The notes under the pieces are model-generated. The model saw only the letters and a program-made list of their open reading frames with translations, had not been told where the DNA came from and searched no databases. This document shows, piece by piece, positions 29,753 through 40,354 of a stretch of 64,000 nt of DNA (positions are counted from its first letter, which is position 1; the number at the start of each line of letters is the position of its first letter). Made by a program: the position numbers and the translations under genes. Origin of the DNA: Myxosarcina sp. GI1 (GTDB lineage Bacteria > Cyanobacteriota > Cyanobacteriia > Cyanobacteriales > Xenococcaceae); contig NZ_JRFE01000014.1 of NCBI RefSeq assembly GCF_000756305.1, positions 728,220 to 792,219 of the forward strand, in the 5' to 3' direction.

Positions 29753-30263
29753 TATCAGTAGAAGTTCTAGCATTACTAGATACTGGAGCAAGCGTCAATG
29801 TATTGCCTTATAGTCTTGGACTTGAGCTTGGTGCTGTTTGGGAAGAACAGACAACTTCAGTGACTTTAGCTGGTAATTTAGCATCAGTTGAAGCCAAAGG
29901 TTTACTATTGTCTGCCAAAATTGCCAATTTTGAGCCAGTTAGGTTGGTTTTTGCCTGGAGTCAATCGGACGATACACCACTATTACTCGGTCGAATGAAT
30001 TTTTTCCTTGAATTTGATGTTTGTTTTTATCGTTCGCAATTACTATTTGAAGTTTGTCCCAAATCTTGAGATTGTTTATTAAATTTGTCAAAGAAACTGA
30101 AAAATAACTGTTAAAAACTTTAGTCAGGCGATCGCTTCTCGCTAAAAATTTCACAACCCCGTACGGGTAACCCTAAAGCAGTAGTCGAAATCAAATATTA
30201 AGACAAACTTTACTAACGGCATGGTAACGTTCGATCGGGTCTATTAAAAAAATAGAGGTGGCT

Positions 30264-31229
30264 ATGACTCGACCGACAGTATTAGTAACGCGGAAACTAC
30301 CACAAGCTGTAGAAGAGCGTTTGATAAAAGATTATCAGCCTTTACTCAATAAAGAAGATCGCCCTCTTGCTACGGAACAATTATTGTCAGACAGCAAAAA
30401 AGCAGACGCTTTAATAATTACAGGTCAAAATCATTTGAGCGAAGAAACAATTGCTCAACTACCCGAACGCCTAAAAGCGATCGCTACTTTTTCTGTAGGA
30501 TACGACCATATCGACCTGGAAGCAGCCGAAAAGCGTGGTTTTGCCGTAATCAATACTCCTGGAGTTTTAACCGATGCTACTGCCGATGTAACCTGGTTAT
30601 TACTTCTCGCTGCTGCACGTCGCGCTCATGAAGGAGAACAGCTTATAAGACAGGGGAAGTGGAGCGATCCTCGCCCTACTCAGTTACTCGGCACTGAGGT
30701 TACGGGAAAACGTCTGGGTATATTAGGCATGGGTCGCATTGGTAGAGCGGTTGCCAAAAGAGCCAAAGCTTTCGATATGGAAGTTCACTATTGCAATCGC
30801 CATCGGCTTAGTTCGGAACAGGAGGCGGGAGCAATTTTTCACGATACTCCAGAAGATTTGCTTGGGGTAAGCGACTTCTTGTCTTTCCACTGTCCTGCTA
30901 CCCCCGAAACCGAAAACTTTTTGAACGCCAGACGGATCGAACTACTACCCGACGGAGCAATTATTGTTAATGCCGCTCGTGGCAGTTTAATAGTAGATGA
31001 AGACTTAATTGCCGCCCTGCGATCGCGCAGAATTTTTGCTGCTGGCTTAGATGTCTTTGAAGGAGAACCCAATCTCAATCCTACTTATCGATCTTTACCC
31101 AATGTGTTTTTGTTACCCCATCTTGGTAGTGCTACGGTAGAAACTCGCACACAGATGGGATTTTTAATACTAGACAATTTAGATGCTGTCTTTGCAGGCA
31201 AACAGCCTCCTAATAATTTAGTTAGTTAA
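30264..31229 (+). CDS. D-2-hydroxyacid dehydrogenase (glyoxylate/hydroxypyruvate reductase type)
   Basis: From the ATG at 30264 the protein has 321 residues. A GTG two codons upstream is possible, but GAGG sits at a better distance from the ATG. It has the NAD(P)-binding motif LGILGMGRIGRAVAKRAKAF near 150, the Arg in VNAARGSLIVDEDLI near 235, and the catalytic His in LLPHLGSATVETR near 285. Enzymes of this group reduce glyoxylate or hydroxypyruvate in photorespiration. Substrate choice cannot be read from the sequence alone. Confidence 0.88.
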   Translation: MTRPTVLVTRKLPQAVEERLIKDYQPLLNKEDRPLATEQLLSDSKKADALIITGQNHLSEETIAQLPERLKAIATFSVGYDHIDLEAAEKRGFAVINTPGVLTDATADVTWLLLLAAARRAHEGEQLIRQGKWSDPRPTQLLGTEVTGKRLGILGMGRIGRAVAKRAKAFDMEVHYCNRHRLSSEQEAGAIFHDTPEDLLGVSDFLSFHCPATPETENFLNARRIELLPDGAIIVNAARGSLIVDEDLIAALRSRRIFAAGLDVFEGEPNLNPTYRSLPNVFLLPHLGSATVETRTQMGFLILDNLDAVFAGKQPPNNLVS

Positions 31230-31235
31230 AAGTTA

Positions 31236-31667
31236 TTACGTTGCCGATGGAGGCGCAAATTGGGCAAATACTTCTTCGCCCGTCATGTTTTTAGTTTTGT
31301 TGGCAAAAGAGTAGTATTCTGGCTTTTCGTCGATAAAAACCTGATGCTCTAAAATAAGTTCTTTTTCATTATCAAAAATACCTGCTGGTATATAGTATTG
31401 ACAGTTTTGTTTGAACCTATAAAATAAATGGCTGCCACACTGCTTGCAGAATCCGCGTTCTGCCCATTCTGAAGACTGGTAAACCCCAATATTTTCTTCA
31501 CCAGAGAAGCTAACGTCATTGCTACACTCTACTGCCAACAAAGCTCCTCCACCCCATTTACGACACATATTGCAGTGACACGCCGCTACATGAGGATTCA
31601 TGCTAGTCATAGAAACGCTTACTGCTTTGCAGAGGCAATTACCCTTAGCAACATTTGATTCAGACAT
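31236..31667 (-). CDS. GFA (glutathione-dependent formaldehyde-activating-like) family protein
   Basis: The 143-residue protein has the zinc-binding cysteines of the GFA/CENP-V fold: GNCLCKAV near residue 9, the paired ACHCNMCRKWGGG near 29, and GFCKQCGSHLFYRF near 72. Most GFA proteins are small zinc proteins of unproven activity. It is convergent with the dehydrogenase gene, 6 nt apart. Confidence 0.88.
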   Translation of the reverse strand: MSESNVAKGNCLCKAVSVSMTSMNPHVAACHCNMCRKWGGGALLAVECSNDVSFSGEENIGVYQSSEWAERGFCKQCGSHLFYRFKQNCQYYIPAGIFDNEKELILEHQVFIDEKPEYYSFANKTKNMTGEEVFAQFAPPSAT

Positions 31668-31753
31668 ATTGTTCCCTTTTTAGGTAAATATAATAAATAT
31701 AATAATAGAAACCAATAAAACTATTACTCACACATTAAACTACACAAACAACC

Positions 31754-31945
31754 GTGAAACCTAACAATACTTCCTGCATATTTTCTTTTCTGGGATTGAG
31801 TTTGGCAACTAGTCCATTTATTTTCAGCCTGTTAATTGTAAAAATTTTAGCTGATGCTCTAAACGATTTAGGCAAAACTAGCGAAGAGTTATTTCGCTCG
31901 GAGCGTTTACCAATACTAAATTTTCCAGAAATGAATCGCGATTGA
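31754..31945 (+). CDS. Possible small membrane protein
   Basis: A 63-residue frame with a GTG start, one hydrophobic helix (LGLSLATSPFIFSLLIVKIL) and a polar tail. There is no clear ribosome-binding site. It may be real but nothing else supports it. Confidence 0.3.
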   Translation: MKPNNTSCIFSFLGLSLATSPFIFSLLIVKILADALNDLGKTSEELFRSERLPILNFPEMNRD

Positions 31946-32430
31946 AAGAAAATAACTAAATGGTAGTAAAAATAACTGTTTGAGTGTTTAAAAACACGGT
32001 AAGACTTGAGAGAGTTGAGTCAAACGAAGGCAGAAAGTTAGTCTTACTAAAAGGTACTACTGTCGTCAGACTACCTCAAAATTTTCTCAAGCCCTGCCTC
32101 ATTTTGAGGTTGTAGTTTGCTGGAAAATTCTCTCGCATGGGTGATTGTCACGGTCTTCGAGAGATATTTAAATTACCAAATGCTCTTTAAAATTTTAGTT
32201 TTGTTTTCAACGATTTTTAATCGGCGCGATCGCGCGATCGCTAAGAGCGACTTGCACCTCTTACTGACAATAGTTGACAGTTTAAAGAATAAATATAACT
32301 TTACTTATTACTCTATAAACTGATATTTAATAGAAAGCTCGATTATTTTTTATTATCTAGTAACAACAACTAGCAGTCTTTTGGAAATTGCGATTGAGCC
32401 AAATAATAGCATAGCAAAGGTGTTCTGTAT
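31946..32430. other. Upstream region of ppc with a hairpin
   Basis: A 485-bp spacer. At 32074-32109 the arms CCTCAAAAT and ATTTTGAGG form a 9-bp hairpin with an 18-nt loop, which could belong to the ppc leader or terminate something upstream. Near 32226-32245 nested GCGATCGC motifs overlap. No gene is seen. Confidence 0.45.
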
Positions 32431-35400
32431 ATGAGTACGGTTTTACAAACTTCACAAACTTCTCGATCGACAATCGATCCTATTTCTCCCTCACATATAG
32501 TTTTACGCCATCGTCAAAGATTAGTAGAAGATTTGTGGGAAAGAGTATTGCATTCAGAATGCGGTAAAGAGATGGTAGATTTGTTGCAGAAAATGCGTAC
32601 TCTTTCTTCTCCCGAGGGACAAGCTACAGATTTACCTCAATCTTCTGTTACCCAACTAATTGAAAAACTGTCTCTTGAAGATGCAATTCAGGCTGCACGC
32701 GCCTTTGCTCTCTATTTTCAGTTGACTAATATTGTCGAACAGCATTACGAACGCAAAGAGCAGCAACTTTCACGACGTACTATTAATAATCAGCTACGTT
32801 CTGAGACTAATGGCAATAGCGATCGCTTGAATGTGTTAGCGGCAGCCAACGAAACTTTACCAATAGTTTCAGAAGCAGAACTTCGCGGCGAAAATAGCTT
32901 AATTGATTCGCAAAATCACTTTTTCAACAAGTCAGCGACTTTCAACTGGTTATTCCCCTATCTAAAAAAGATTAATATGCCGCCTTTGATGTTGCAAAGG
33001 CTTTTAGACCAGTTGGACATTAGATTGGTATTTACAGCCCATCCGACTGAGATCGTACGCCACACGATTCGTAAAAAACAGCGACGCATTTCTAGTATTT
33101 TGCAACAGCTAGATGCAGCCGAAGAGGCGATGGAAGAAATGGGCTTGAGTAATTCGTGGGAGAGCGAAGAAGCGATCGCGCGACTAACTGAAGAAATTCG
33201 TCTGTGGTGGCGCACCGACGAACTGCATCAGTTTAAGCCTAAAGTTTTAGATGAAGTAGACTATGCCCTGCATTATTTCCAAGAAGTTTTGTTTGATGCT
33301 CTACCTCAACTGGCGACTCGTCTCAAACAGTCTCTGGCTAGTTCTTTTCCCGGGCTGGATGCCCCCACCCACAATTTTTGCTACTTTGGCTCCTGGGTAG
33401 GTAGCGATCGCGACGGTAATCCGTTTGTAACACCAGAAGTAACCTGGGAAACTGCTTGTTATCAAAGAAGTATCGTTTTAGAAAAATATGTTAAGTCGGT
33501 CGAGCAGCTGAGAGAATTACTCAGCTTATCGCTACACTGGAGCAATGTTTTACCAGAGCTACTCGATTCTCTAGAACAAGATCGGCTTCAGTTACCAGAA
33601 ATTTACGAACGCTTGGCAATTCGCTACCGTCAAGAACCCTATCGTCTCAAACTTACCTATATCGAGCAGAGATTAAAAAATACCAAAGAGCGCAATCAGT
33701 TGTTAGCTCAAAGTTTTAACAAACCATTTAAATCCGAACTAGAGGATGAAAGAGCTTATCTTTCGGGTGCCGAGTTTTTAGCCGAACTCAAACTAATTCA
33801 GCAAAGCCTGGCCGAAACTAGCCTTAGCTGTCGCGAACTGGATAATTTAATTTGTCAGGTAGAGGTTTATGGCTTTACCCTAACCGAATTAGATTTTCGT
33901 CAAGACTCTTCTCGCCACTCCGATGCCATTTCAGAAATAACCGAATATTTACAAATTTTACCCAAACCTTATGAGGAGCTATCGGAAGAGGAAAAGTCAG
34001 CGTGGTTGGTTAGAGAGCTGCAAACCCGTCGCCCTCTAATTCCTGCTGAAATGCCTTTTTCGGAAACTGCTTGCGAGACTATTGAGACACTGCGAATGCT
34101 GCGTCAGCTACAGCAAGAATTTGGCACCAGCATTTGCCAGACTTACATTATTAGCATGACCAACTTTGTGAGCGATGTTTTAGAGGTAATGCTACTGGCT
34201 CAAGAGGCGGGACTGTACGATCCCGCTACAGGAAGAACTTCGGTAAGAATTGTACCTCTGTTTGAAACCGTAGAAGACCTCAAACGCGCTCCTTCAGTAA
34301 TGCGAGAGTTATTCGAGCTACCCCTGTATCGTGCCGCTCTAGCAGGAGGATATCAAAATTTACCGCAGACCAAACCCTCAGAAGGTGAAATTGATATTCC
34401 CTCTTTAGAGCCTACCAATTTACAAGAGGTGATGTTAGGCTACTCCGACAGCAACAAAGATTCGGGTTTTTTAAGCAGCAATTGGGAAATTCATAAAGCG
34501 CAAAAAGCCTTACAAAAAGTTGCTTCAGAATACGGTGTCGCTCTACGAATTTTTCACGGTCGCGGCGGTTCGGTCGGTCGCGGTGGTGGTCCTGCATACT
34601 CAGCAGTTTTAGCGCAGCCTACAGATACCATTCAAGGCAGAATTAAAATTACCGAACAGGGTGAAGTCCTAGCCTCTAAATACTCTTTACCAGAACTAGC
34701 ACTTTATAATCTAGAAACTATTACTACTGCAGTAATTCAATCGAGTTTATTGGGTAGTGGTTTCGATCGCGTCGAACCCTGGCATGAAGTTATGGAAGAA
34801 TTGGCAGCCAGGTCGCGCACCGTATATAGGGCTTTAATTTACGAACAGCCAGATTTTGTCGATTTCTTCCACTCCGTAACTCCAATTGACGTAATTGGTA
34901 AGTTACAAATTGGTTCTCGTCCTTCCAAACGTCCTGGTAAAGGTGGTGGCAAGAAAAAAGATATGAGCGGTCTGCGAGCTATTCCCTGGGTGTTTAGCTG
35001 GACGCAAAGCCGCTTTTTACTACCAGCCTGGTACGGTGTCGGCTCGGCACTACAGGAATTTCTAAACCAAGAGCCAGAGAAAAATCTCGATTTGCTACAG
35101 TATTTTTACTTTAAATGGCCCTTCTTTAGAATGGTCATCTCTAAGGTAGAAATGACGCTGGCAAAAGTCGATTTGCAAATTGCCGAGCATTATGTTAACA
35201 AATTATCGCTTCCAGAAGATTTAGAGCGGTTTAAAAAATTGTTCGACCAAATTTCTCAAGAATACTATTTAACTAGAGATTTGATTTTAACAATTGTGGG
35301 TCAACAGCGTTTGCTCGATGGCGATCCCGAACTACAGCGATCGGTACAGTTGCGCAATGGTACAATTGTACCGTTAGGATTCTTACAGGTAGCACTAATC

Positions 35401-35523
35401 GAGCGATTGCGCGAACACGATCGCTCTCAAGCCGTTCATTTTCGCTTTAGTAAAGAAGAGTTACTGCGCGGGGCGATGTTAACCATCAACGGTATTGCCG
35501 CTGGCATGCGTAACACGGGCTAA
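32431..35523 (+). CDS. ppc: Phosphoenolpyruvate carboxylase
   Basis: The 1030-residue protein is typical in length for cyanobacterial PEPC. It has the catalytic His region [13 protein letters not shown] near 203, the substrate loop [17 protein letters not shown] near 710, and the conserved C-terminus [11 protein letters not shown]. It fixes bicarbonate onto PEP to give oxaloacetate, refilling the TCA branch for amino acid synthesis. It uses bicarbonate, which fits a genome with strong bicarbonate uptake genes. Confidence 0.97.
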   Translation: MSTVLQTSQTSRSTIDPISPSHIVLRHRQRLVEDLWERVLHSECGKEMVDLLQKMRTLSSPEGQATDLPQSSVTQLIEKLSLEDAIQAARAFALYFQLTNIVEQHYERKEQQLSRRTINNQLRSETNGNSDRLNVLAAANETLPIVSEAELRGENSLIDSQNHFFNKSATFNWLFPYLKKINMPPLMLQRLLDQLDIRLVFTAHPTEIVRHTIRKKQRRISSILQQLDAAEEAMEEMGLSNSWESEEAIARLTEEIRLWWRTDELHQFKPKVLDEVDYALHYFQEVLFDALPQLATRLKQSLASSFPGLDAPTHNFCYFGSWVGSDRDGNPFVTPEVTWETACYQRSIVLEKYVKSVEQLRELLSLSLHWSNVLPELLDSLEQDRLQLPEIYERLAIRYRQEPYRLKLTYIEQRLKNTKERNQLLAQSFNKPFKSELEDERAYLSGAEFLAELKLIQQSLAETSLSCRELDNLICQVEVYGFTLTELDFRQDSSRHSDAISEITEYLQILPKPYEELSEEEKSAWLVRELQTRRPLIPAEMPFSETACETIETLRMLRQLQQEFGTSICQTYIISMTNFVSDVLEVMLLAQEAGLYDPATGRTSVRIVPLFETVEDLKRAPSVMRELFELPLYRAALAGGYQNLPQTKPSEGEIDIPSLEPTNLQEVMLGYSDSNKDSGFLSSNWEIHKAQKALQKVASEYGVALRIFHGRGGSVGRGGGPAYSAVLAQPTDTIQGRIKITEQGEVLASKYSLPELALYNLETITTAVIQSSLLGSGFDRVEPWHEVMEELAARSRTVYRALIYEQPDFVDFFHSVTPIDVIGKLQIGSRPSKRPGKGGGKKKDMSGLRAIPWVFSWTQSRFLLPAWYGVGSALQEFLNQEPEKNLDLLQYFYFKWPFFRMVISKVEMTLAKVDLQIAEHYVNKLSLPEDLERFKKLFDQISQEYYLTRDLILTIVGQQRLLDGDPELQRSVQLRNGTIVPLGFLQVALIERLREHDRSQAVHFRFSKEELLRGAMLTINGIAAGMRNTG

Positions 35524-35529
35524 AGAGAT

Positions 35530-35617
35530 TGGGGACTGGGTGACTTGGGGACTTGGGGGGGACTAGGAAAGATCTCTCTACTAAAGAAATTCTCCCCGTC
35601 ACCCTGTCACCTCGTCT
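35530..35617. repeat. Heptamer-type repeat forming a bidirectional hairpin between ppc and sasA
   Basis: The left part repeats GGGGACT / GGGTGACT units (for example TTGGGGACTGGGTGACTTGG) and the right part has the complement (CCCCGTCACCCTGTCACC). The two can fold into a long GC-rich hairpin between two convergent genes, and it may terminate both. It resembles the short tandem repeated repetitive heptamers known in cyanobacteria. Confidence 0.6.
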
Positions 35618-36775
35618 TTATTTATAGACTGGCAGCATAAAGTGAAAACTACTACCGCGATCGCAAGAACTATCAACCCAAATTTGTCCGTAGTGAGCGC
35701 GAACGATTTGGCGACACCAAGCTAAACCCAAACCATATCCTTCTTCATTTTCGTCGCGTTTGAGACGAAAGCTACCTTCAAAAATAGTCTCTTGTTTTTC
35801 TGCGGGAATTCCCGCACCAGTATCGCAAATGCTAACCTGAATTTTTTGGCTAGTGCGATGTAAAACAGACAAAGAAACTTCTCCTGCTTCTGGAGTGTAT
35901 TTGATAGCGTTATCTAACAGATTGATAATTAGCTGACGAATTAGCTCGCGATCGCCATGAACTAAAGGTAAATCTTGAGGGATATCTAACTTAAAAACCT
36001 GCGATTTTTGTCTGAAACGTTTTTGTAGCTGAGTATTGGCTTCTTCGCATAATAGCCTGATGTCAAACTGAGAGGGTTTTACTTTTAATTTTCCGTTCAG
36101 GTCGCGCGAGCTTTGAAGCAAATCGGCAATCATAGAGTTGGCAATTTTAAACTGCTGTTTTGCCTGCTTAAACAGTTGCGATTTTAATTTGATGCTTTTA
36201 TCGCTTTGCTGTTGTCGGTCGGCTAGTTCGATAGTCTCCACAGCAATTGAAGCTGCGGTAAGTGGACTACGTAAATCGTGTGCCAACATTGCAATGATTT
36301 GATCCTTAAAACGCAATTGCGAAGCGAGTTCTTCTTTTTCCTGTTTTAAACGAAAAATTTCGTCAGAAAGTTCTATTACTTCAATGGAGCAATTGAAAAA
36401 ATCGGTATTCGTTTGCTCTAATTTTAAGCGGTCTTCTTCCGTAACCGCACGCTTGAGCGACATCCATTTGGGCAACCATTGCTTTAGCTGCTCCACTAAG
36501 TTACTTCCCGTCAGAGTTTGTCTGGGCGCGGGAGTAATCTTAACTAAAGCTGGAGTAGCTACTAATTTAAAATGTTCGACTAAATGAGGTTGTCGATTAA
36601 TTTCAATAACATCTAACTTAAAATCAATATTCGGTTTCAAATTTTCTAAATGGGCTGTAATTTGCCGAATATTGTTTAATGATGAAGGTCGTTCGTCTAC
36701 AAATAACAGTAATTGAAAAAACACTCTTTCGTGACTATTTATTACATAATCGACTGGTTGCGATAAGAATTGCAC
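35618..36775 (-). CDS. sasA: Circadian output sensor kinase SasA
   Basis: The 385-residue protein has an N-terminal KaiB-like thioredoxin-fold domain (about 15-100) that binds KaiC, then a HisKA domain with the phosphorylated His in AMLAHDLRSPLTAAS near 166, and a HATPase domain with NLLDNAIKYTPEAGEV, DTGAGIP and GYGLGLAW. SasA autophosphorylates on contact with KaiC and passes phosphate to RpaA. The gene stands alone. The first domain is what separates it from ordinary histidine kinases. Confidence 0.95.
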   Translation of the reverse strand: MQFLSQPVDYVINSHERVFFQLLLFVDERPSSLNNIRQITAHLENLKPNIDFKLDVIEINRQPHLVEHFKLVATPALVKITPAPRQTLTGSNLVEQLKQWLPKWMSLKRAVTEEDRLKLEQTNTDFFNCSIEVIELSDEIFRLKQEKEELASQLRFKDQIIAMLAHDLRSPLTAASIAVETIELADRQQQSDKSIKLKSQLFKQAKQQFKIANSMIADLLQSSRDLNGKLKVKPSQFDIRLLCEEANTQLQKRFRQKSQVFKLDIPQDLPLVHGDRELIRQLIINLLDNAIKYTPEAGEVSLSVLHRTSQKIQVSICDTGAGIPAEKQETIFEGSFRLKRDENEEGYGLGLAWCRQIVRAHYGQIWVDSSCDRGSSFHFMLPVYK

Positions 36776-36964
36776 CGCTATTTATACAAACTTATTTGTT
36801 GTAAAGTTAAAAATATGTTTTGCGATCGAGCAAATACAAAATGCAACTTGCTATTTTAGCAATTAAACTTTTTTGAAGTTCAATATTAAGATATCATAAA
36901 GTTTACCCAGATTGCCTTAGTCTCTCAATTGAGAGAATTAGAAACAAGTTATGGAAATATAATC

Positions 36965-38554
36965 ATGGCTCTTGGTTACCTTGCCCTCGTACTTCACGCT
37001 CATCTACCGTTTGTAAGACATCCAGAGAGCGACTATGTTTTAGAAGAGGAATGGCTGTTTGAAGCCATTACCGAAACCTACGTTCCTTTGTTGCAAGTGT
37101 TTGAAGGCTTACAGCAAGATGGAATCGACTTTAAAATTACCATGAGCATGACACCGCCTTTGGTGTCAATGCTGCGCGACCCGCTTCTACAAGAGCGTTA
37201 TGAAGCTCATCTGGCTTTACTTGAAGAGCTAGTTGCCAAAGAAATTAAGCACAATCAGCACAACGGTCATATACGCTATCTAGCAGAATTTTACGCCAAT
37301 TCTTTTGCTAAAATTCGTCAAACCTGGGAGAAATATGACCGTGATTTAGTAACGGGATTCAAAAAATTTCTCGATAGCAATAATTTAGACATCATTACCT
37401 GCGGTGCGACTCACGGCTATCTTCCTTTAATGAAGATGTATCCCCAAGCTGTATGGTCGCAAATCAAAGTCGCTTGCGAACATTACGAAGAAAACTTTGG
37501 TCGTCCTCCTAAAGGAATTTGGCTACCAGAATGTGCTTATTATGAGGGATTAGAAAGAATGCTAGCCGATGCTGGTTTGCGTTACTTTTTAACTGACGGA
37601 CACGGTATTTTATACGCTCGTCCTCGTCCTCGTTTTGGTTCTTATGCTCCCATCTTCACCGAAACTGGAGTGGCAGCTTTTGGGCGAGACCACGAATCAT
37701 CCCAGCAAGTTTGGTCTTCTAAAGTTGGTTATCCAGGAGATGTAGAATATCGCGAATTCTATAAAGATTTAGGTTGGGAAGCAGAATACGAATATATCAA
37801 ACCCTACATTATGCCCAATGGACAACGAAAAAATACGGGCATTAAATATCATAAGATTACCAGTCGCGACGGAGGGTTGTCAGAAAAAGCTCTCTACGAT
37901 CCTTATTGGGCGAGAGAAAAAGCTGCCGAACATGCAGGCAACTTTATGTACAATCGGGAAAAACAGATTCAAAATTTAGAAGGGATGCTACAGCGTCCGC
38001 CAATTGTTGTCTCTCCTTACGACGCAGAATTGTTTGGTCATTGGTGGTATGAAGGTCCTTGGTTTATCGATTATTTATTCCGTAAGAGTTGGTACGACCA
38101 AAATACCTATGACATGACTCATTTGTCTGACTATTTGCGTCAACAGCCCACACAACAGGTTTGCCGTCCATCACAATCTAGCTGGGGTTACAAAGGATTC
38201 CACGAATATTGGTTGAACGAAACCAATGCTTGGGTATATCCTCACTTACATAAAGCTACAGAACGAATGATTGAGTTGGGTAGACGCGAACCTGCTGACG
38301 AATTAGAATGGCGTGCTTTGAATCAGGCGGCGCGAGAACTGTTGCTGGCGCAGTCTTCTGACTGGGCATTTATCATGCGTACGGGAACTATGGTACCTTA
38401 TGCTATAAGACGGACGCGATCGCATTTACTTCGTTTTAATAAACTATATCAAGATATCAATCGAGGCAAAATAGACTCTGGGTGGCTAGAAAAAGTCGAA
38501 AAAATCGACAATATTTTCCCCAATATTAACTATCGAACTTATCGACCTCTTTAA
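36965..38554 (+). CDS. GH57 1,4-alpha-glucan branching enzyme
   Basis: From the ATG at 36965 the protein has 529 residues and begins MALGYLALVLHAHLPFVRHP. An in-frame TTG 36 nt upstream is unlikely, because the family starts at this motif. GH57 features include GIWLPECAYYEGLERML (catalytic Glu region), the second catalytic region SPYDAELFGHWWYEGP, and a C-terminal helical domain with QSSDWAFIMRTGTMV. Members close to this one make branches in glycogen. It may act with or in place of GlgB, which is not in this window. Confidence 0.92.
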   Translation: MALGYLALVLHAHLPFVRHPESDYVLEEEWLFEAITETYVPLLQVFEGLQQDGIDFKITMSMTPPLVSMLRDPLLQERYEAHLALLEELVAKEIKHNQHNGHIRYLAEFYANSFAKIRQTWEKYDRDLVTGFKKFLDSNNLDIITCGATHGYLPLMKMYPQAVWSQIKVACEHYEENFGRPPKGIWLPECAYYEGLERMLADAGLRYFLTDGHGILYARPRPRFGSYAPIFTETGVAAFGRDHESSQQVWSSKVGYPGDVEYREFYKDLGWEAEYEYIKPYIMPNGQRKNTGIKYHKITSRDGGLSEKALYDPYWAREKAAEHAGNFMYNREKQIQNLEGMLQRPPIVVSPYDAELFGHWWYEGPWFIDYLFRKSWYDQNTYDMTHLSDYLRQQPTQQVCRPSQSSWGYKGFHEYWLNETNAWVYPHLHKATERMIELGRREPADELEWRALNQAARELLLAQSSDWAFIMRTGTMVPYAIRRTRSHLLRFNKLYQDINRGKIDSGWLEKVEKIDNIFPNINYRTYRPL

Positions 38555-38602
38555 AAATTAAATTTAACTGATGTCTACAAAAAAATAAACATAATTTATT
38601 GT

Positions 38603-38632
38603 CCCTCTTAGCTACAGAGGGCTAATTTTTTA
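38603..38632 (+). terminator. Terminator after the branching enzyme gene
   Basis: Stem CCCTCT / AGAGGG with a 7-nt loop, followed by CTAATTTTTT. It lies about 50 nt after the stop. Confidence 0.65.
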
Positions 38633-38803
38633 ATTATAAATATGGCAGCTTGGCGATCCGAAGGCTATGCGGTTGCGGAGCAAGTCCATAGGACTCAGCG
38701 TAATTACTTTAAAGCTAAGGTCGATCGACTGGCTAGCAAATAAAAAATGGCAAGCCGCTTTTGCAACTTACCTAAATTGTTAAATTTAAATATTGAATTG
38801 AAC

Positions 38804-39166
38804 TTACACGCCAAATGACTTACCGCAACCACAGGTTTGAGCAGCGTTGGGGTTAGTAAATTGAAAGCCGCCACCAATCATGGCATTGCTATAATCGAGA
38901 ACTAAACCGTAAAGATACAAAATACTCTTAGGATCGCAGACAATTTTGAAGCCATCTTCATAATCAAATACTTCGTCACTATCGCGAATTTTATCTATTT
39001 CTTCAAAATCCATCATGTAAGACATTCCCGAACAACCTCCTTGACGGACTCCCACGCGCAAGCAAAGTTCTTTGTTGCCCTGTTGTTCTTGCAGCATTCT
39101 AATATGCTTGAGAGCAGTATCGGTCAATTGAATGCCTTTAGAGGGGGTTTTAGTTGCTTCTACCAT
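38804..39166 (-). CDS. Iron-sulfur cluster assembly A-type carrier (SufA/IscA family)
   Basis: The 120-residue protein has the three conserved cysteines of A-type carriers: one in [12 protein letters not shown] near residue 45 and two in the QTCGCGKSF tail. These bind iron or a 2Fe-2S/4Fe-4S cluster for delivery to apoproteins. Between them lies [20 protein letters not shown], typical of the group. The length is normal. Cyanobacteria usually have two such genes, SufA and IscA, and they cannot be told apart here with certainty. Confidence 0.93.
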   Translation of the reverse strand: MVEATKTPSKGIQLTDTALKHIRMLQEQQGNKELCLRVGVRQGGCSGMSYMMDFEEIDKIRDSDEVFDYEDGFKIVCDPKSILYLYGLVLDYSNAMIGGGFQFTNPNAAQTCGCGKSFGV

Positions 39167-39381
39167 TTATATATTTTTTAAAGAGCTTAATAATTACAGT
39201 TTATTGCAGAGAAGACATCATTAATGAACTTAAATGCCTACTCCTATATATAATAGCGAGTAAAAAAACAACCGAAAACAAAAAAAGTTGAAAACAAAGT
39301 AATAAATTAAAATTAAAGTGAAGGGACTATTACAATTTGTTTTCAAAACAGCTTTGTTCAAAAATAAAACTATCGATCGCA

Positions 39382-39405
39382 CCACCTGAGAATTTTCTCA
39401 GGTGG
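39382..39405 (-). terminator. Hairpin after the RHH-like gene
   Basis: Perfect 9-bp stem CCACCTGAG / CTCAGGTGG with a 6-nt loop that can add two more pairs. It lies 19 nt beyond the stop of the minus-strand gene at 39424. The T-tract is weak on either strand. Confidence 0.6.
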
Positions 39406-39423
39406 TTTGGTAACAATTGCCAA

Positions 39424-39759
39424 TTACTCGCTAACGCTATTTACACTTAATGGAACCAAGTCTCCATAAATGGTAAATCCTAACAACATTGGTTCGTTTT
39501 CTTGAATTAATTTCCCTGTTAAGGCACAGCTTTCATCTTTTCTGGCAGTAGCATCGATAGTAGCGCGAATATCAGAACGAGCAAACTGAGGACGGTAATC
39601 ACCAGACTTCTGATGAACGTAATTCCAAAGAATATCCCGAATCAATGCTTGATAACCCTGATTTCCAGACAACTCTTTGAGCTTGTCTTTCAGACTGCGC
39701 TCTAAACGAATGCTGGTAACTTCCATTTCAGTTGTAGACGTGCGAGTTAGAGTTCGCAT
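39424..39759 (-). CDS. Cyanobacterial protein with ribbon-helix-helix-like N-terminus
   Basis: The 111-residue protein has an N-terminal segment EMEVTSIRLERSLKDKLKEL followed by GYQALIRDILWNYV, the strand-helix-helix pattern of RHH DNA-binding proteins. The C-terminal half is different (CALTGKLIQENEPMLLGFTI) and contains CALTG, reminiscent of a small zinc-free knuckle. It could be a transcription regulator. No partner toxin is near, so an antitoxin role is not supported. Confidence 0.6.
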   Translation of the reverse strand: MRTLTRTSTTEMEVTSIRLERSLKDKLKELSGNQGYQALIRDILWNYVHQKSGDYRPQFARSDIRATIDATARKDESCALTGKLIQENEPMLLGFTIYGDLVPLSVNSVSE

Positions 39760-39964
39760 TTTTTTTCCTCTAAAATACTAGACATATAACGTGCTATACA
39801 TTGTATTACCGAAAATAAATTTTGAACACTTTTTCTAGAATTAAAGGGGAAATTGTAATACTTCTTTACAAAAAATATACATTTAATATTCTAGCAAATA
39901 GCAAGGTTAACAACAGCGGTCGATTTAAGCTGTGCGATCGCTATTACAAAGTTAATGCGCTTGT

Positions 39965-40021
39965 GTTCTTCATAATTAAATCATAAAAAAGGCGCGTTCT
40001 TCACAATTAAAACACAAAAAA
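39965..40021. repeat. Two-copy tandem repeat, 31-bp period
   Basis: GTTCTTCATAATTAAATCAT followed by A-run at 39965-39990 is repeated with three changes at 39996-40021. It lies in the 595-bp spacer 39760-40354, which is otherwise AT-rich and holds no gene seen by me. Confidence 0.6.
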
Positions 40022-40354
40022 AACCGTAAATAGAAGTGAGAATATTCATAGATTCAGTTTGGCGCAGGCTGAGAATGTTCTATAAGCATCAAATTAAAAA
40101 TATGTTTGTTAGTGGTATAAAAGTTGAATTTCGCGCTAACGACATTAAAAATGACAGAAAAAGCAAACTAGCTTAAAAATTCTGTCTTGATTGCTAAATA
40201 AGCTTTCATATTGTCTGTTTAGTCGATCGCAATCCTAAGCGGTGATGAATATCAATGCCAATACTGTAAAAATAGGAAACATTTAATTAAGACCTAAATA
40301 ATTTTTTGAAAAAACAGCCAAAAAAGCAATTCATTTTTAGATTAAAGGAGCTTA

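Larger units (their letters stand above)
28451..30069 (+). pseudogene. Retropepsin-like aspartic protease gene interrupted by IS630 element
   Basis: The 5' part is 28451-28552 (MIDAQKFSFRQGFDAFGIPD onward) and the 3' part is 29755-30069 (SVEVLALLDTGASVNVLPYS onward). Removing the insertion plus one TA copy joins codon TTA to TCA in frame, giving a 138-residue protein with the aspartic protease motif LLDTGAS and a second domain half (PLLLGRMNFF). The family is the retroviral-protease-like single-domain group common in cyanobacteria. As it stands the gene cannot make the whole protein. Confidence 0.9.

Noticed and set aside
32117-32323. 68-residue frame in the ppc leader
   Set aside because: No ribosome-binding site, composition unlike a gene, and it runs through overlapping HIP1 motifs.
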